Source: Saccharopolyspora spinosa NRRL 18395 (GTDB lineage: Bacteria > Actinomycetota > Actinomycetes > Mycobacteriales > Pseudonocardiaceae). From it: DNA of 64,000 bases. The position numbers and the translations under genes are program-made. Shown here piece after piece: positions 1-12,568 of the stretch (position 1 is its first letter; every line of letters starts with the position of its first letter). The stretch covers positions 3,503,557 to 3,567,556 of the forward strand of contig NZ_GL877878.1 of the NCBI RefSeq assembly GCF_000194155.1, given 5' to 3'. The notes under the pieces are model-generated. The model was not told the origin of the DNA, ran no database searches, and saw only the letters and a list, made by a program, of their open reading frames with translations.

Positions 1-2
1 TG

Positions 3-1955
3 GTGGCGCTGTTGTTCTCGATCCCGATCGTGATCTGGTCCCCGATCGGGACCGAGGTCTTCGGGCTGCACGTGCCTACGCCGTTCGGGCTGCGGCAGGA
101 CGTGTGGGCGTTGCTGCTGAGCCTGCCGGTGATCTCCTACTCCTGCTGGATCTTCTTCGACGGCGCCGTCCGGGCGCTGCGGGCCCGCACCTTGGACATG
201 ATGGTGCTGGTCGCGGTGGCCATCGGGGCGGGCTGGCTGTACTCACTGGTGATCACGCTCACCGGCGGCGGGGAGGTCTTCTACGAGGCGGCCACCGTGC
301 TCGCCGCGTTCGTGCTGCTCGGACACTGGTTCGAGATGCGGGCGCGCGGCGGCGCGAACGACGCGATCCGGACCTTGCTCGACCTCGCCCCGCCCAAGGC
401 CCTGGTCCTGCGGGACGGGGAACCCGTTGAAGTGCCGACCGCCGAGATCGAAGTGCGCGATCTGCTGCTGGTCCGCCCGGGCGCCAAGATCGCCGTCGAC
501 GGTGTGGTCATCGACGGCGACAGCGAGGTCGACGAGTCGATGGTCACCGGAGAAAGCCTGCCCGTGCACAAGTCCCCCGGTGTCGAGGTCGTCGGGGCGA
601 CGATCAACATCAACGGCACCTTGCGGGTGCAGGCCACCAAAGTCGGCGCCGACACTGCTCTGGCACAGATCGTGAAGCTCGTCCAGGAGGCGCAGAACTC
701 CAAGGCTCCCTGGCAGAAACTGGCCGACCGGGCGGCGTTCTGGCTAGTGTTCGTGGCCCTGCTCGGCGGTGCCGCCACCCTGACCGCATGGCTGCTCTCG
801 GGAAGCACGTTCAGCGTCGCGATCCTGTTCGCCATCACCGTCGTGGTCATCACCTGCCCCGACGCACTCGGCCTGGCCACCCCAACCGCGATCATGGTCG
901 GTACCGGACTCGGCGCGAAGCGGGGCGTGCTGTTCAAGAATGCGGTCGCCGTCGAAACCGCGGCCCGCATCGAGGTGGTGGTGTTAGACAAGACCGGCAC
1001 CTTGACCAAGGGCGAGCCCGAGGTCACCGACGTGATCACCGATGGCCGCGACCAGGACGAATTGCTGCGCCTGGTCGCCGCGGTGGAACACGAATCCGAG
1101 CATCCTCTCGCCGACGCCATCGTCCGCCACGCGGAACGACGGGGCCTGGACAGCGTGCTCGCCGAGGAGTTCGAGAACGTCCCCGGTCACGGCGCCATCG
1201 CCCGGGTGGCGAACCGGCGCGTGGTGGTCGGCAACCAGCGCCTCATCCAGCGCGAGGACATCGACCTGGGGATGCTGGCCGAACGCCGCGAACGGCTGGC
1301 CGGTTCCGGTCGCACCGTCGTCATCGCAGCCCTCGACGGACGCGCGGCCGGGCTGATTGGCATCGCCGACGCGCCTCGGGAAACCTCGACGGCCGCCATC
1401 GCCGAGCTCCACGCCCTGGGTGCCGAGGTCGTCATGCTCACCGGGGACAACCAGGCGACTGCGCAGCGGATCGCGGGGCGGTTGGACATCGACGCCGTCA
1501 TCGCCGACGTGCTCCCGAGCGACAAAGCGTTCAAGATCGCCGAGCTGCAGCGCACCGGCCGCAGGGTGGCGATGGTCGGCGACGGGGTGAACGACGCGCC
1601 CGCACTGGCCCAGGCAGACCTCGGGATCGCCATCGGCGCCGGGACCGATGTGGCCATCGAAACCGCGGAAGTCGTCCTGATGCGGTCCGACCCCCTCGAC
1701 GTCCCAACGGCACTGCGCATCGGCCGGGGCACTCTGCGGAAGATGCGTCAGAACCTGGGCTGGGCGATCGGCTACAACGCGATCGCCCTCCCCATCGCCG
1801 CAGGCGTCTTCGAACCCACGTTCGGGCTCATGCTCCGCCCCGAGATCGCCGCCCTGTCGATGTCGGGCTCCAGCGTCATCGTCGCCGTCAACGCCTTGGC
1901 GCTCAAGGGGCTGCGCCTGCCGGTCCGCAGACCGGCCGAGCCCCGCGGAAAGTAG
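3..1955 (+). CDS. P1B-type heavy-metal translocating ATPase (CopB-like, CPD motif), 5' partial
   Basis: Membrane ATPase that exports a transition metal, probably copper or silver. Visible motifs are the actuator TGES (residues 182-185 of the visible part), the metal-site motif C285-P-D287, the phosphorylation site D329 in DKTGT, the HP motif of the nucleotide domain at 367-368, and GDGVND at 526-531, with two C-terminal membrane helices after it. The last helices resemble CopB-type pumps. The usual CPC or CPH is replaced by CPD, which changes a metal ligand. The frame is open at the left edge inside what looks like an early helix, so any cytosolic metal-binding domain lies outside the window. 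Metal specificity cannot be read from the sequence with confidence. Confidence 0.9.
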   Translation: MALLFSIPIVIWSPIGTEVFGLHVPTPFGLRQDVWALLLSLPVISYSCWIFFDGAVRALRARTLDMMVLVAVAIGAGWLYSLVITLTGGGEVFYEAATVLAAFVLLGHWFEMRARGGANDAIRTLLDLAPPKALVLRDGEPVEVPTAEIEVRDLLLVRPGAKIAVDGVVIDGDSEVDESMVTGESLPVHKSPGVEVVGATININGTLRVQATKVGADTALAQIVKLVQEAQNSKAPWQKLADRAAFWLVFVALLGGAATLTAWLLSGSTFSVAILFAITVVVITCPDALGLATPTAIMVGTGLGAKRGVLFKNAVAVETAARIEVVVLDKTGTLTKGEPEVTDVITDGRDQDELLRLVAAVEHESEHPLADAIVRHAERRGLDSVLAEEFENVPGHGAIARVANRRVVVGNQRLIQREDIDLGMLAERRERLAGSGRTVVIAALDGRAAGLIGIADAPRETSTAAIAELHALGAEVVMLTGDNQATAQRIAGRLDIDAVIADVLPSDKAFKIAELQRTGRRVAMVGDGVNDAPALAQADLGIAIGAGTDVAIETAEVVLMRSDPLDVPTALRIGRGTLRKMRQNLGWAIGYNAIALPIAAGVFEPTFGLMLRPEIAALSMSGSSVIVAVNALALKGLRLPVRRPAEPRGK

Positions 1956-2094
1956 GAGCCCGGACGCACGTCGAACGAACGGCCGACTCCGATCCGCGGT
2001 GTTTCGACTATTCACCGTAGTGGCGATCGACACGAGACCGGAATCCCACGGCATCCGGCCAATCGGGCCACTATTGAAGTTAGTAAATCGCTTC

Positions 2095-2108
2095 GACGGG
2101 AGCCCGTC
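2095..2108. promoter_or_regulatory. Short palindrome upstream of MFS gene
   Basis: GACGGG-AG-CCCGTC forms a 6-bp inverted repeat with a 2-base gap in the 293-base gap between the ATPase and the MFS exporter. It could be an operator or the top of a terminator for the ATPase gene. The rest of the gap shows no gene. Confidence 0.25.
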
Positions 2109-2248
2109 AGACGGATGTCCACACCGGCCGCAACACGATAAACGGGTTACTGCACGACCGCGATTTGGCGCTGCGTTGTGCCGCTGGCGACGATCAAGCG
2201 GTCAGCAGCCGCGCTGCCGAAACGTCGTCCTCCGCAGAGGATGGCCGT

Positions 2249-3844
2249 ATGCAGGTGAGGAGAGGCACCAGCGGCGGGACGGTGCTGGGAACTCTGGCAG
2301 TCGGGCAGTTCCTGATGACGCTGGACACCTCGGTGATGAACGTGTCCATCGCGACGGTCGCCGAGGACGTCGGTACGACGGTGAGCGGCATCCAGACCGC
2401 CATCACGCTCTACGCCCTGGTCATGGCGATGTTCATGATCACCGGCGGCAAGATCGGCACGCTGATCGGCCGACGCCGTGCGTTCACCGCCGGCTGCGTG
2501 ATCTACGGGTGCGGCTCCCTGACCACCTCGCTCGCCCCCGGCCTGGGAGTGCTGATCCTCGGTTGGTCGTTGCTGGAAGGGCTGGGCGCCGTGCTCATCA
2601 TGCCGGCGATCGTCGCGCTCGTGGCGGCGAACTTCCCGCAGGCCCAGCGCCCGCGGGCGTACGGGCTCGTGGCGTCCGCCGGCGCGATAGCCGTAGCCGT
2701 GGGGCCGCTCATCGGTGGCCTCGTGACCACGTACTTCTCGTGGCGGTGGGTCTTCGCCGGTGAGGTCGTGATCGTGATAGTGATCCTTCTCCTCGCGCGC
2801 CGCGTGGAGGACGCACCGCCGCACCGCCGCCAGGTACTCGATCTTGTGGGCACCGCGCTGTCCGCTGCGGGCCTCGGGCTGGTCGTCTACGCGGTGTTGC
2901 GTTCGAGCAGCTGGGGATGGGTGGCACCCAAGCCGGACACACCGGCTCTGCTGGGCATCTCCGCCACCATCTGGCTGATCTTGGCAGGCGGGCTCGTGTT
3001 CTGGGTGTTTCTCGCCTGGGAGCGCAGGCGCGTGACGCACGGCCTCGAGCCGCTCGTCGACCCCGCGATGCTGCGCAATCGGCAGCTTCGTGGAGGGCTG
3101 GCGATCTTCTTCTTCCAGTTCCTCCTGCAGGCCGGACTGTTCTTCATCGTTCCCCTGTTCCTGTCCGTTTCGCTCGGACTCACCGCCCTGCAGACCGGCG
3201 TGCGGCTCCTGCCGCTGTCGATAACCCTGCTCATCGCCGCGGTCGGCATCCCGAAGGCATGGCCGGATGCGTCACCACGTCGTGTGGTGCAGTGGGGCCT
3301 GTTCGCCCTCTTCGGCGGGCTGGTGGCGTTGCTGGCGGCACTCGAGCTCGGCGCAGGTCCCGAAATCACGACCGTGCCCATGCTGTTGGCCGGGCTCGGC
3401 ATCGGCTCGCTAGCCTCGCAGTTGGGTAGCGTGACCGTTTCCGCAGTCCCGGACGAACGGACCGGCGAGGTCGGTGGCCTCCAAAACACCTCCACGAACC
3501 TCGGCGTGTCGGTCGGCACCGCGCTGGCCGGTTCGGTGCTCATCGCCGCCTTGACCATGTCGTTCCTGCAGGGCATCGGCCAGAACCCGAGCGTGCCACC
3601 TCAGGTGACCTCCCAAGCCACGGTCGAGCTCGTCAGCGGTGTCCCTTTCCTGTCCGACGCCGACCTGGAACAGGCCCTCGCGACGACCGGATTACCGTCC
3701 AGCACCGTTTCCGCGATCGTGGCGGAGAACGCCGCCGCGCGGGTACAGGCTCTGCGCGCGGCCGACGCGGTGCTCGCAGTCATCGCTGGGATCTCGCTCT
3801 TTTTCACGCGCCTCATCCCGAACAAACAACCGGCACGTTCCTGA
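2249..3844 (+). CDS. MFS drug exporter, DHA2 family (14 TM)
   Basis: Proton-driven export of drugs or toxic small molecules across the inner membrane (EmrB/QacA group). The 531-aa protein has about 14 hydrophobic segments. The first helix carries the LDTSVMNVSI form of the DHA2 motif, and the helix 2-3 loop has GKIGTLIGRRR, the MFS motif A region. A long extracytoplasmic loop lies before the last helix, as is usual for DHA2 proteins. The frame is open upstream to a possible start at 2165, but the ATG at 2249 has an AGAGGA ribosome site 5-8 bases before it and removes an unlikely 28-residue leader. A hairpin follows the stop. The substrate is unknown. Confidence 0.85.
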   Translation: MQVRRGTSGGTVLGTLAVGQFLMTLDTSVMNVSIATVAEDVGTTVSGIQTAITLYALVMAMFMITGGKIGTLIGRRRAFTAGCVIYGCGSLTTSLAPGLGVLILGWSLLEGLGAVLIMPAIVALVAANFPQAQRPRAYGLVASAGAIAVAVGPLIGGLVTTYFSWRWVFAGEVVIVIVILLLARRVEDAPPHRRQVLDLVGTALSAAGLGLVVYAVLRSSSWGWVAPKPDTPALLGISATIWLILAGGLVFWVFLAWERRRVTHGLEPLVDPAMLRNRQLRGGLAIFFFQFLLQAGLFFIVPLFLSVSLGLTALQTGVRLLPLSITLLIAAVGIPKAWPDASPRRVVQWGLFALFGGLVALLAALELGAGPEITTVPMLLAGLGIGSLASQLGSVTVSAVPDERTGEVGGLQNTSTNLGVSVGTALAGSVLIAALTMSFLQGIGQNPSVPPQVTSQATVELVSGVPFLSDADLEQALATTGLPSSTVSAIVAENAAARVQALRAADAVLAVIAGISLFFTRLIPNKQPARS

Positions 3845-3847
3845 GTC

Positions 3848-3866
3848 GGATCCCGCGCCGGGATCC
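3848..3866 (+). terminator. Hairpin after MFS gene
   Basis: GGATCCCG-CGC-CGGGATCC is a perfect 8-bp stem with a 3-base loop, starting 4 bases after the MFS stop codon. It lacks a T-run, as is common in actinobacteria. Confidence 0.55.
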
Positions 3867-3957
3867 CGGATCAGATCGGCACTCCCCGGATCCGGAAACT
3901 CCTGGGGTTGCCGGGGAACTCCGACCGCAAAAGGGGGGCAGAGTTCATGACTCATGA

Positions 3958-4434
3958 TTCCTGAGCCTGGTCGGCTCGTTCTGGTGGGACAAGCACCACG
4001 ACCGCACGGTCCGACCCGTTCGTACCTTCGCGATCGCCGCCGGCGGATGCGCCGTGAGCATCGCGGCCCTCAGCCTCCCCCTGGATCCCGTCGCCCTGAT
4101 CCCGCTGCGCGTGGTGCATGGGTTCTGCTTCGCCGCACGCGCACAGTCGCTGTTCCTGCACTTCAGCAGACATGCTCCGGAGGAGTGCAGGAGTTCCTCC
4201 GTCGGCGCGGCCAGCAGCTTCCTCCTCATCGGTCAATCCGCAGGCCCGCTGCTCGCGGGACCGCTGGTCGGCCTGATGCCGGTCGCCGCCGCCGTTCTCG
4301 TGATGACCACCGCACGCGCGATCGCGGGCCTGTTCGCGCTCGCCTCGGCACAGCGAGAGAATTCCGCTGACGATGCGGAGCTCGACGAAGAAGCGGACGC
4401 CGAGGAGACGACCCAATTGCCAGTAGTCGGCGCG
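3958..4434 (+). pseudogene. MFS transporter remnant (C-terminal part)
   Basis: The frame opens straight after an in-frame stop (3955-3957) and reads a partial membrane protein: about three to four hydrophobic helices with a loop (SFWWDKHHDR) typical of the central or second half of an MFS protein, then an acidic tail. No start codon with a ribosome site precedes it. It runs in frame into the DUF1015 reading frame at 4435, so if translated it would be a fusion. I read it as the 3' end of a deleted transporter gene; the N-terminal half is absent. Confidence 0.55.
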
Positions 4435-5635
4435 ATGAACCCAGCCCGCCCAAGCACCAACGGGGTCGGCCTAGCCCCCTTCCGCGGTTGGCGCGTCGCG
4501 CCTGAGCGTCTGCGAGATCTGGCCGGGCGCTACGCCACGCCCTGGGATCAACATGCCGGTGCCTGGGACGGGTCGGCGGAGGAAGCAGCGAGCGTCCTGC
4601 GGTCCTGGCAACGAAGCGGCGCGCTGGTGCGCGAGCCCGCCCGCGCCCTGTACGCCTACGAACAGACCGGGCCGCGCGGGGCCCAGCGCGGGCTGCTCGC
4701 GGCCGTCCACCTGGACAGCCGCCTGTTGCCGCACGAGGACGTCATTCCCAGTCGCGCCAACGGTATTGGCCGGGTCCTGGAGGTCGGTCGGCTGAACCTC
4801 GAGCCCTTGCTGCTGGGCTACTCGGGCGGTGGGCGCACCGCAGCACACCTCGATGCAGCGACCCGGCGCACGCCGGCGTCGGAAGTCCTCGCCTCGGACG
4901 GACAACGGCACCGGTTGTGGCGCATCACTGACCAAGCGGCGCACTCTGACATCACGACCGAGCTCAGCCGCATCCCGGCTTTCCTCGCCGACGGGCACCA
5001 TCGTTGGGTCGCGGCCCGGCAGCTCCGCCGCTGCCTCCACGCCGATGGTCGCGGCGCGGGCCCGTGGGACTACATCTCCGGCTTGCTCGTCGACGTCCAG
5101 CGCAGCCCGATGGCGCTTTCCCCGGTCCACCGCCTCCTGCCGCACGTCAATCCGACAGCAGCCCTGAACTCGGCGGCGACCCGGTTCCGGATAGCCAGGT
5201 TGCGGGGCGGCCTCATCGAATGGTTGCGCGTGCTCCGGCAAAACGCCCAGCACGCAATCGCCTTCGTGCTGGTGACCGGGCGCGAAGCGTTCCTGCTGCC
5301 TGCTGATCGACCCGCACCAGGCTTTCGTGGCCGAAGAACTGCGCCGGGTTCCAGCGGCACTTCGCCGGATGCAGCTCACCGTCCTGCACGCAGCTGTGAT
5401 CGAAACGCTTTGGGGTGTACCGGATTCGCCCGAGGACGTCCACTACGAGGACAGCCCAACCAGGGCGGTGCGCCAGGTCCAGGAGTTCGGTGGCATCGCC
5501 GTGCTGGTCGCGCCACCGCGGCAGGCGGATCTCCAGAACGCCGCCACGGCGGGCTTGAGGCTGCCGCGCAAGTCGACTTCGTTCGGCCCCAAGCCGCACC
5601 CCGGTCTCGTCCTCCGTCTCCTCGACGAGGACTGA
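4435..5635 (+). pseudogene. DUF1015 family protein, one frameshift
   Basis: The first frame gives LAPFRGWRV near the N-terminus and ADGHHRW in the middle, both hallmarks of DUF1015, a family of unknown biochemical function. Near 5300 the frame breaks. Continuing in the +2 frame gives LLIDPHQAFVAEEL and the typical family ending with LPRKST and a GLVLRLL tail, stopping at 5635. The stretch is 1201 bases, one more than a multiple of three, so a single extra base explains it. The rejoined protein would be 399-400 aa, the family's normal length. This is either recent inactivation or a sequencing indel. Confidence 0.7.
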
Positions 5636-5699
5636 CTCCCGTTCACGCAACGTGTAAAAACGTTCCGCGAGCCGACACCTTACGGTGCCGCGACGTTGG

Positions 5700-5720
5700 C
5701 CAGCGCCCGTCCGGCGCTGG
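5700..5720 (+). terminator. Hairpin downstream of DUF1015 gene
   Basis: CCAGCGCC-CGTCC-GGCGCTGG is a perfect 8-bp stem, about 65 bases after the DUF1015 stop, followed by TCTT. Confidence 0.5.
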
Positions 5721-6113
5721 TCTTGCCGTGGCGATACCCGCCGCCAGCACATTGCTGATCTTACACGTATTTCACGTGCGTGGAACAACTCGGCTGCTCC
5801 TACACCAAAATCCCACCCACCCTCGGAGTCAGCGCTAAACGTGCCGCACCCGACTCGACAATTGGCAACACGCGGGCGCCTGGTCCGGGATCGAACGCGC
5901 CGTTCAAAACAGCGACCACATCTGCCAACTATGCGCCGAAGTCAACACCGCTCCGGCCTGAACTATCGGGGGTATCCGTTTCAACCTCCCATCAGCAGCG
6001 CTCTGATCAGGCGTTATAGGGCATTGTGGACCCGAGCCGACGGATCTACTCCCGGCGGGTACGAGGCGGCGTCTGGACCGCACCCAAGTCTTGGACGCCG
6101 TCACCTGGCAGTC
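5721..6113. other. Non-coding gap
   Basis: Open frames here are short, have no ribosome sites and lack the codon bias of the neighbours. I see no RNA gene or recognisable remnant. Confidence 0.4.
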
Positions 6114-7442
6114 TCACGCCATCAATCGGGCTGCGGTGTACGCGGAGGGAGCGTCCACCGGTTCATTTCTGCGGGCAGGGTCGGCGAACGTCTCCAGGTG
6201 TTGGAACCTGGCGGCGTTGAGATGGTTGTGGAGCTCTCCAGGGCTGATCACGCGGCGGCGGATCACGTCGGTGGAGGTGCGCCCGTCGTCCAACAGCCAG
6301 TGCCGATGCAGGGTCGAGATCTGGTTCTGCGGATTCCACTCGTAGCGAATCGTGACCGTGCCGTGCACGCTGGCTGTGTCAACGCGACTGGTCCGCGCAG
6401 CGCCAGTGGCGGGTGGCTGAATCGGAGTGAACAGGACGAGCAGGCCGCCTGGATGCAGGTGCGCGGCGAACGTGGCCAAGGCGTCGCCGATCTCATCATC
6501 GGTGTGCAGGTAGGCCAGCGAGTTGCCCAGACAGGCCACCACGTCAGCACTTCCCAGCAGGCCAGTCAGCCGGGCTGTTCGCATGTCCCCGATGCGCAGG
6601 TCAAGATCGGGGTGACGTAGGCGAGCATGAGCGATCATGGCAGGTTGCAGATCAACACCGACGCGGCTTACCCCAGACGTGGCCATTCGCTGGAGATCGG
6701 CTGCCGTGCCACACCCGAACTCCACCACGGTGGTGGCATCGGGCACGTAGTCGGCTATCAGGTCTTCGACGGCGCGAACTGCGGTACCGGAGGGGTCTGT
6801 CTGAACTTCGTCGTACCACTCTGGGCACCGGTAAAGCAGATTGCTGGAGGTGAGATCGGTCGGGTTCACGGTCGCTCCGGGGGTTACTGCTGGCACGGGT
6901 GAACTAGTAGTGAGGCTGCGTAGGCCAAGTTCGACGGTGAGCGTGTCACACAACAGGCTCGGTACCTGTCCATGCTGTTCCGCCTCCTTAACGGCCTCAG
7001 TGAGAGCAGCCGGATCGACATGACCGTTGTCTGCCAACAGCATTCCCTCGCGCAGGAGGCGGCGCAGCAGCGGCAGGCCGTAGCGTCGTAGCCCGTGCTG
7101 CATGAGGTCACGGAAAGGTTCGGGGCGCTTCGGATGCGTCACCAGAGCGGGAAGCCCAGCACGTTGCAGCAGTGCACGGAACAGGGCCTTCCCGGATCGC
7201 CACGAGGTGGGTAGTTGCTCGGTGAAGCGCACCAGGTCGGGTGTAGCCAGGGGAGCTACAGGCCATAGTCCGACAGTGAGGTAACTGGGGTTGTGGATGG
7301 CGAAACCGGTCAGCGTCGGCAAGGGCAGCACGGAGACGGGGGCACCGCCGGTGTCGGTGTCTCCGAGTACCGCGCGGGTCCGGTACCCCAGCCACGGAAC
7401 CGGTGGCGGGGTTTCCGGCTGATTGATTCTCGCGGTCGCCAT
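6114..7442 (-). pseudogene. Asparagine synthase-like C-terminal piece fused to class I SAM methyltransferase
   Basis: 442 aa. The first ~190 residues resemble the last part of an asparagine synthetase-type domain (LATPDLVRFTEQLP, then WRSGKALFRALL, then a THPKRPEPF stretch). The core ATP-binding part of that domain is missing. From about residue 235 a complete class I methyltransferase follows, with motif I VVEFGCGTAADL and an acidic VGVDLQ strand end. The ATG at 7442 has no ribosome site and directly abuts another truncated gene on the opposite strand. I infer that the original, longer bifunctional gene was cut here. The methyltransferase half could still fold. Substrate unknown; peptide or secondary-metabolite tailoring is possible. 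Confidence 0.55.
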
Positions 7443-7807
7443 TTACATTCGGAGAAGCAGGGTTTAGCGGCATCTGGCACAGTCGCTATGCCTACCCGAG
7501 TACCGGCCGGAATGGAGAATTTACCGACGAACACTATGTAGTGTTGCGCCAGGAGGGAAACAGACTTATTGCCCAGAACGTGCCACACAGCACTGGGTCA
7601 CGCCTTCAACTTGAGCTAGCCTTAAAAAATCCCGTAGCCACCGGGACCTGGCACGAAACGACGTCGCCCACAGGATACTACAAGGGAGCTTCATACTATG
7701 GCGCACTACAACTCATTATCGACCCTAGCGGACGACAAATGCGCGGCATGTGGCTGGGATTCGGTCGTGACTTTTCAGTCAATAGCGGCGAATGGGAATT
7801 GACTTGA
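7443..7807 (+). pseudogene. XRE-family regulator C-terminal remnant
   Basis: In one continuous frame without a start codon, 7445-7807 reads a beta-rich stretch (GIWHSRY, then EHYVVLRQEGNRL, then TSPTGYYKGASYYGALQLI and a SGEWELT end). This matches the C-terminal sensory half of a common actinobacterial helix-turn-helix regulator family. The HTH half is missing. The sequence begins at the base where the methyltransferase frame on the other strand ends, so the junction is a deletion or rearrangement scar. Base composition is lower in GC than nearby genes. Confidence 0.6.
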
Positions 7808-7884
7808 CAAGAGGCGGACACCGGAAAGAATGCGCAACGCGCTTACCATCGACGCGTATAAGACGTCGAACGCCTACGACATGG

Positions 7885-8817
7885 TTAGCCCGTGACGACA
7901 GCAACCAACGTCGAGCCCCGCGAAAACCTTCCCATCTCCACCAATGAAAAGATTCCGTACATCATCTTCGCGACGTATATCCAGTCAAGGCGCAACTTAT
8001 GGCTGCGTTCGAAAGAATCAATAAAATCATCCAGCTCATGGTTACGGCGAGCATAGCCGCCCATGTGAAACTCGCATTCTATCGACCAATTGCCCGTGTC
8101 TCCGCCAAAGGCTCGCCTTTGGAGGCTGGCTATGTCATTGCGCAAGAAATCCCCACCCTTTAGAGCCGAGAAACCCAGCGCACGCTGGCCCGGCTTGAGC
8201 CCTGCCGCTATCCCCGCCAATGTCCCACCCGTTCCGCACGCACAACATATTACATCAAAATTGATTCCTATCTCATGCGGCAGTTCCTTGCAACCCGCCA
8301 GCGCGAGCTCATTGCTGCCCCCTTCCGGTATCAAGTAGAATTCACCGAACGTATCGCGAAGCTCATTGAGCACTTCTGGCGAAGTCTTATTGCGGTAGCT
8401 GGCACGATCTAGATACGAGAGGCGCATTCCCATGCTGGCGGCATAATCCAGCGAAGGATTGAGCGGAAGATGTTCTTCGCCTCGAATGATCCCGATAGTG
8501 CGGAAATCAAAATAGTGCCCAACCGCCGCCGTGGCGCGGATGTGATTCGAATAGGCTCCGCCGAAGGTAAGCAAGCTCGTCGCGTTCTGTTCTTTGGCGG
8601 CTGCAATATTGTACTTTAGTTTACGCCATTTGTTGCCAGGGATATCAGGGTGAATAAGGTCGTCACGTTTGATGTACAGGCGAATGCCGCACCGATCCAA
8701 CGTCTCGTCTCGCAACTCAACGAGAGGCGACGGAACCCGCACGGCGAAGTCGTTGATCCCTGCCACGGAGCGAGCATACCCGCGAGGCATCGGCGAGATA
8801 GGTGGAAGAGGCTGCAA
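7885..8817 (-). CDS. PLP-dependent D-cysteine desulfhydrase / ACC deaminase family protein
   Basis: A fold-type II PLP enzyme of 310 aa. The Schiff-base lysine lies in GNKWRKLKYN (about residues 61-70), followed by FGGAYSNHIRATAA, the serine-asparagine loop contacting PLP, and by CGTGGTLAGIAAG, the phosphate-binding glycine loop. Family members open the ring of 1-aminocyclopropane-1-carboxylate or release H2S from D-cysteine; sequence alone does not separate the two here. Codon use is clearly less GC-rich than the chromosomal neighbours, which suggests later acquisition. It stands alone. Length is slightly below the family's usual 320-340 aa because the C-terminus is short. Confidence 0.8.
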   Translation of the reverse strand: MQPLPPISPMPRGYARSVAGINDFAVRVPSPLVELRDETLDRCGIRLYIKRDDLIHPDIPGNKWRKLKYNIAAAKEQNATSLLTFGGAYSNHIRATAAVGHYFDFRTIGIIRGEEHLPLNPSLDYAASMGMRLSYLDRASYRNKTSPEVLNELRDTFGEFYLIPEGGSNELALAGCKELPHEIGINFDVICCACGTGGTLAGIAAGLKPGQRALGFSALKGGDFLRNDIASLQRRAFGGDTGNWSIECEFHMGGYARRNHELDDFIDSFERSHKLRLDWIYVAKMMYGIFSLVEMGRFSRGSTLVAVVTG

Positions 8818-8887
8818 GCAGCCTGACGGTGAACAGCGAGACCGCAGCAGAACCGAACACCAGCAGCCCCAGAAGTTGTCTACAGAA

Positions 8888-8929
8888 GCGAGACCCCGCC
8901 CTCGGATAACTACAGGGACGGGGTCTCGC
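8888..8929 (-). terminator. katG terminator
   Basis: GCGAGACCCCG at 8888-8898 pairs perfectly with CGGGGTCTCGC at 8919-8929, with a 20-base loop that can pair further. It lies about 60 bases beyond the katG stop on the minus strand. Confidence 0.65.
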
Positions 8930-8988
8930 CAGCCCTCAGGGCTGAATGCACGCGACCCGCTCGGCGCGGGCCGACCTGCACGTCGGGA

Positions 8989-11677
<2,689 letters not shown>

Positions 11678-11698
11678 GCGCCGCAGTCTGGCCCATTT

Positions 11699-11715
11699 TC
11701 TTGAATTAATCAAGA
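11699..11715. promoter_or_regulatory. Likely Fur operator of furA-katG
   Basis: TCTTGA-ATTAA-TCAAGA is a perfect 6-bp dyad with a 5-base AT centre, 22 bases upstream of the furA start, in otherwise GC-rich DNA. AT-rich palindromes of this size are the usual binding sites of FurA/CatR proteins. Assignment is by position and composition. Confidence 0.6.
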
Positions 11716-12133
11716 GTGGAGCGAGGCTCATCCCGCACGCGCGTCCGAATCGTGATTCCGGGGCCCCCACAGGTCGCCCCAGCCGAAGCCTGCGCGGGAT
11801 GTGGGGTGCGTCCATGAACGCGGTGACGTCCAAAGCCGAGGGCGGGCCCCTGGACAGCGCGTGACGAACCCGCCGACAGCACAGCCCCCGCTCCGGGGTC
11901 TTGAAGTCCTACCTGGTGGCGCAGGACGATTTCGAGGCGCCGCACCGACCCGTGCAGCCAGCGGGTACCAGCAGGCATGACCCATGATCACCGGACTTCC
12001 GCGGATGACGAGTCGTACGCTGCCGGAAACTCTCGCAAGAAATTCTACGGGTGTGTCGATCCACGACATCATCCGTTCGACCTAGGGGTGAGAGGGTCCG
12101 AGAAGGACCCGGACGGCCCAGGGAGCCAGAACC
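11716..12133. other. Intergenic region between divergent furA and yciI units
   Basis: Holds the furA promoter at one side and the promoter of the YciI-sigma unit at the other, with a small GGTCC/GGACC hairpin just before the YciI gene. A short open stretch near 11897-11960 has protein-like codon use but no start or stop context; I cannot assign it. Confidence 0.4.
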
Positions 12134-12553
12134 ATGAAGTACATGCTGATCATGCGCGCCAACGACGAGGCCTACGCGGGGATGGCGGACGTTGATTTCA
12201 ACGAGATGCTCGAGACCGTCGGCAAGTACAACGATGAGATGATCCGGGCCGGCGTGCTGGTCGCCGCGGAGGGACTCGACGACGCCGCCGAAGGCGTTGT
12301 CGTCGACTACTCCTCCGAGCCGCCCGTGGTCACCGACGGCCCGTACGGCGAGACCAAAGAACTGTTCGGCGGGTTCTACATCCTCAACGTGGCGTCGAAA
12401 GAGGAGGCCATCGAGTGGGCCAAGCGGTCGCCGATGACCGGCCCGGGCTTCAAAACGGAGATCCGCCGGGTCGCCACGATCGACGAGTTCCCGCAGGACA
12501 ACGAGTGGATCAAACGAGAGCGGGCGTGGCGCGAAGCCACCGGCCAGCTCTGA
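12134..12553 (+). CDS. YciI / DGPF-domain protein
   Basis: A 139-aa single-domain protein of the YCII-related (DGPF) family. It opens with the family's MKYMLIMRAND strand and carries the signature VTDGPYGETKE, here DGPYGE rather than DGPFAE. Function is not established; it belongs to the ferredoxin-like dimeric alpha-beta barrel fold and often accompanies ECF42 sigma factors. It lies 15 bases upstream of such a sigma gene on the same strand, so the pair is almost certainly one transcript. The start at 12134 has a GGGAG site 8-12 bases before it. Confidence 0.88.
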   Translation: MKYMLIMRANDEAYAGMADVDFNEMLETVGKYNDEMIRAGVLVAAEGLDDAAEGVVVDYSSEPPVVTDGPYGETKELFGGFYILNVASKEEAIEWAKRSPMTGPGFKTEIRRVATIDEFPQDNEWIKRERAWREATGQL

Positions 12554-12568
12554 GCGGGTCGAAGGGCG

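Noticed and set aside
1999..2763. Separate gene ahead of the MFS exporter
   Set aside because: It overlaps the exporter in another frame and shows only Arg-rich shadow sequence.
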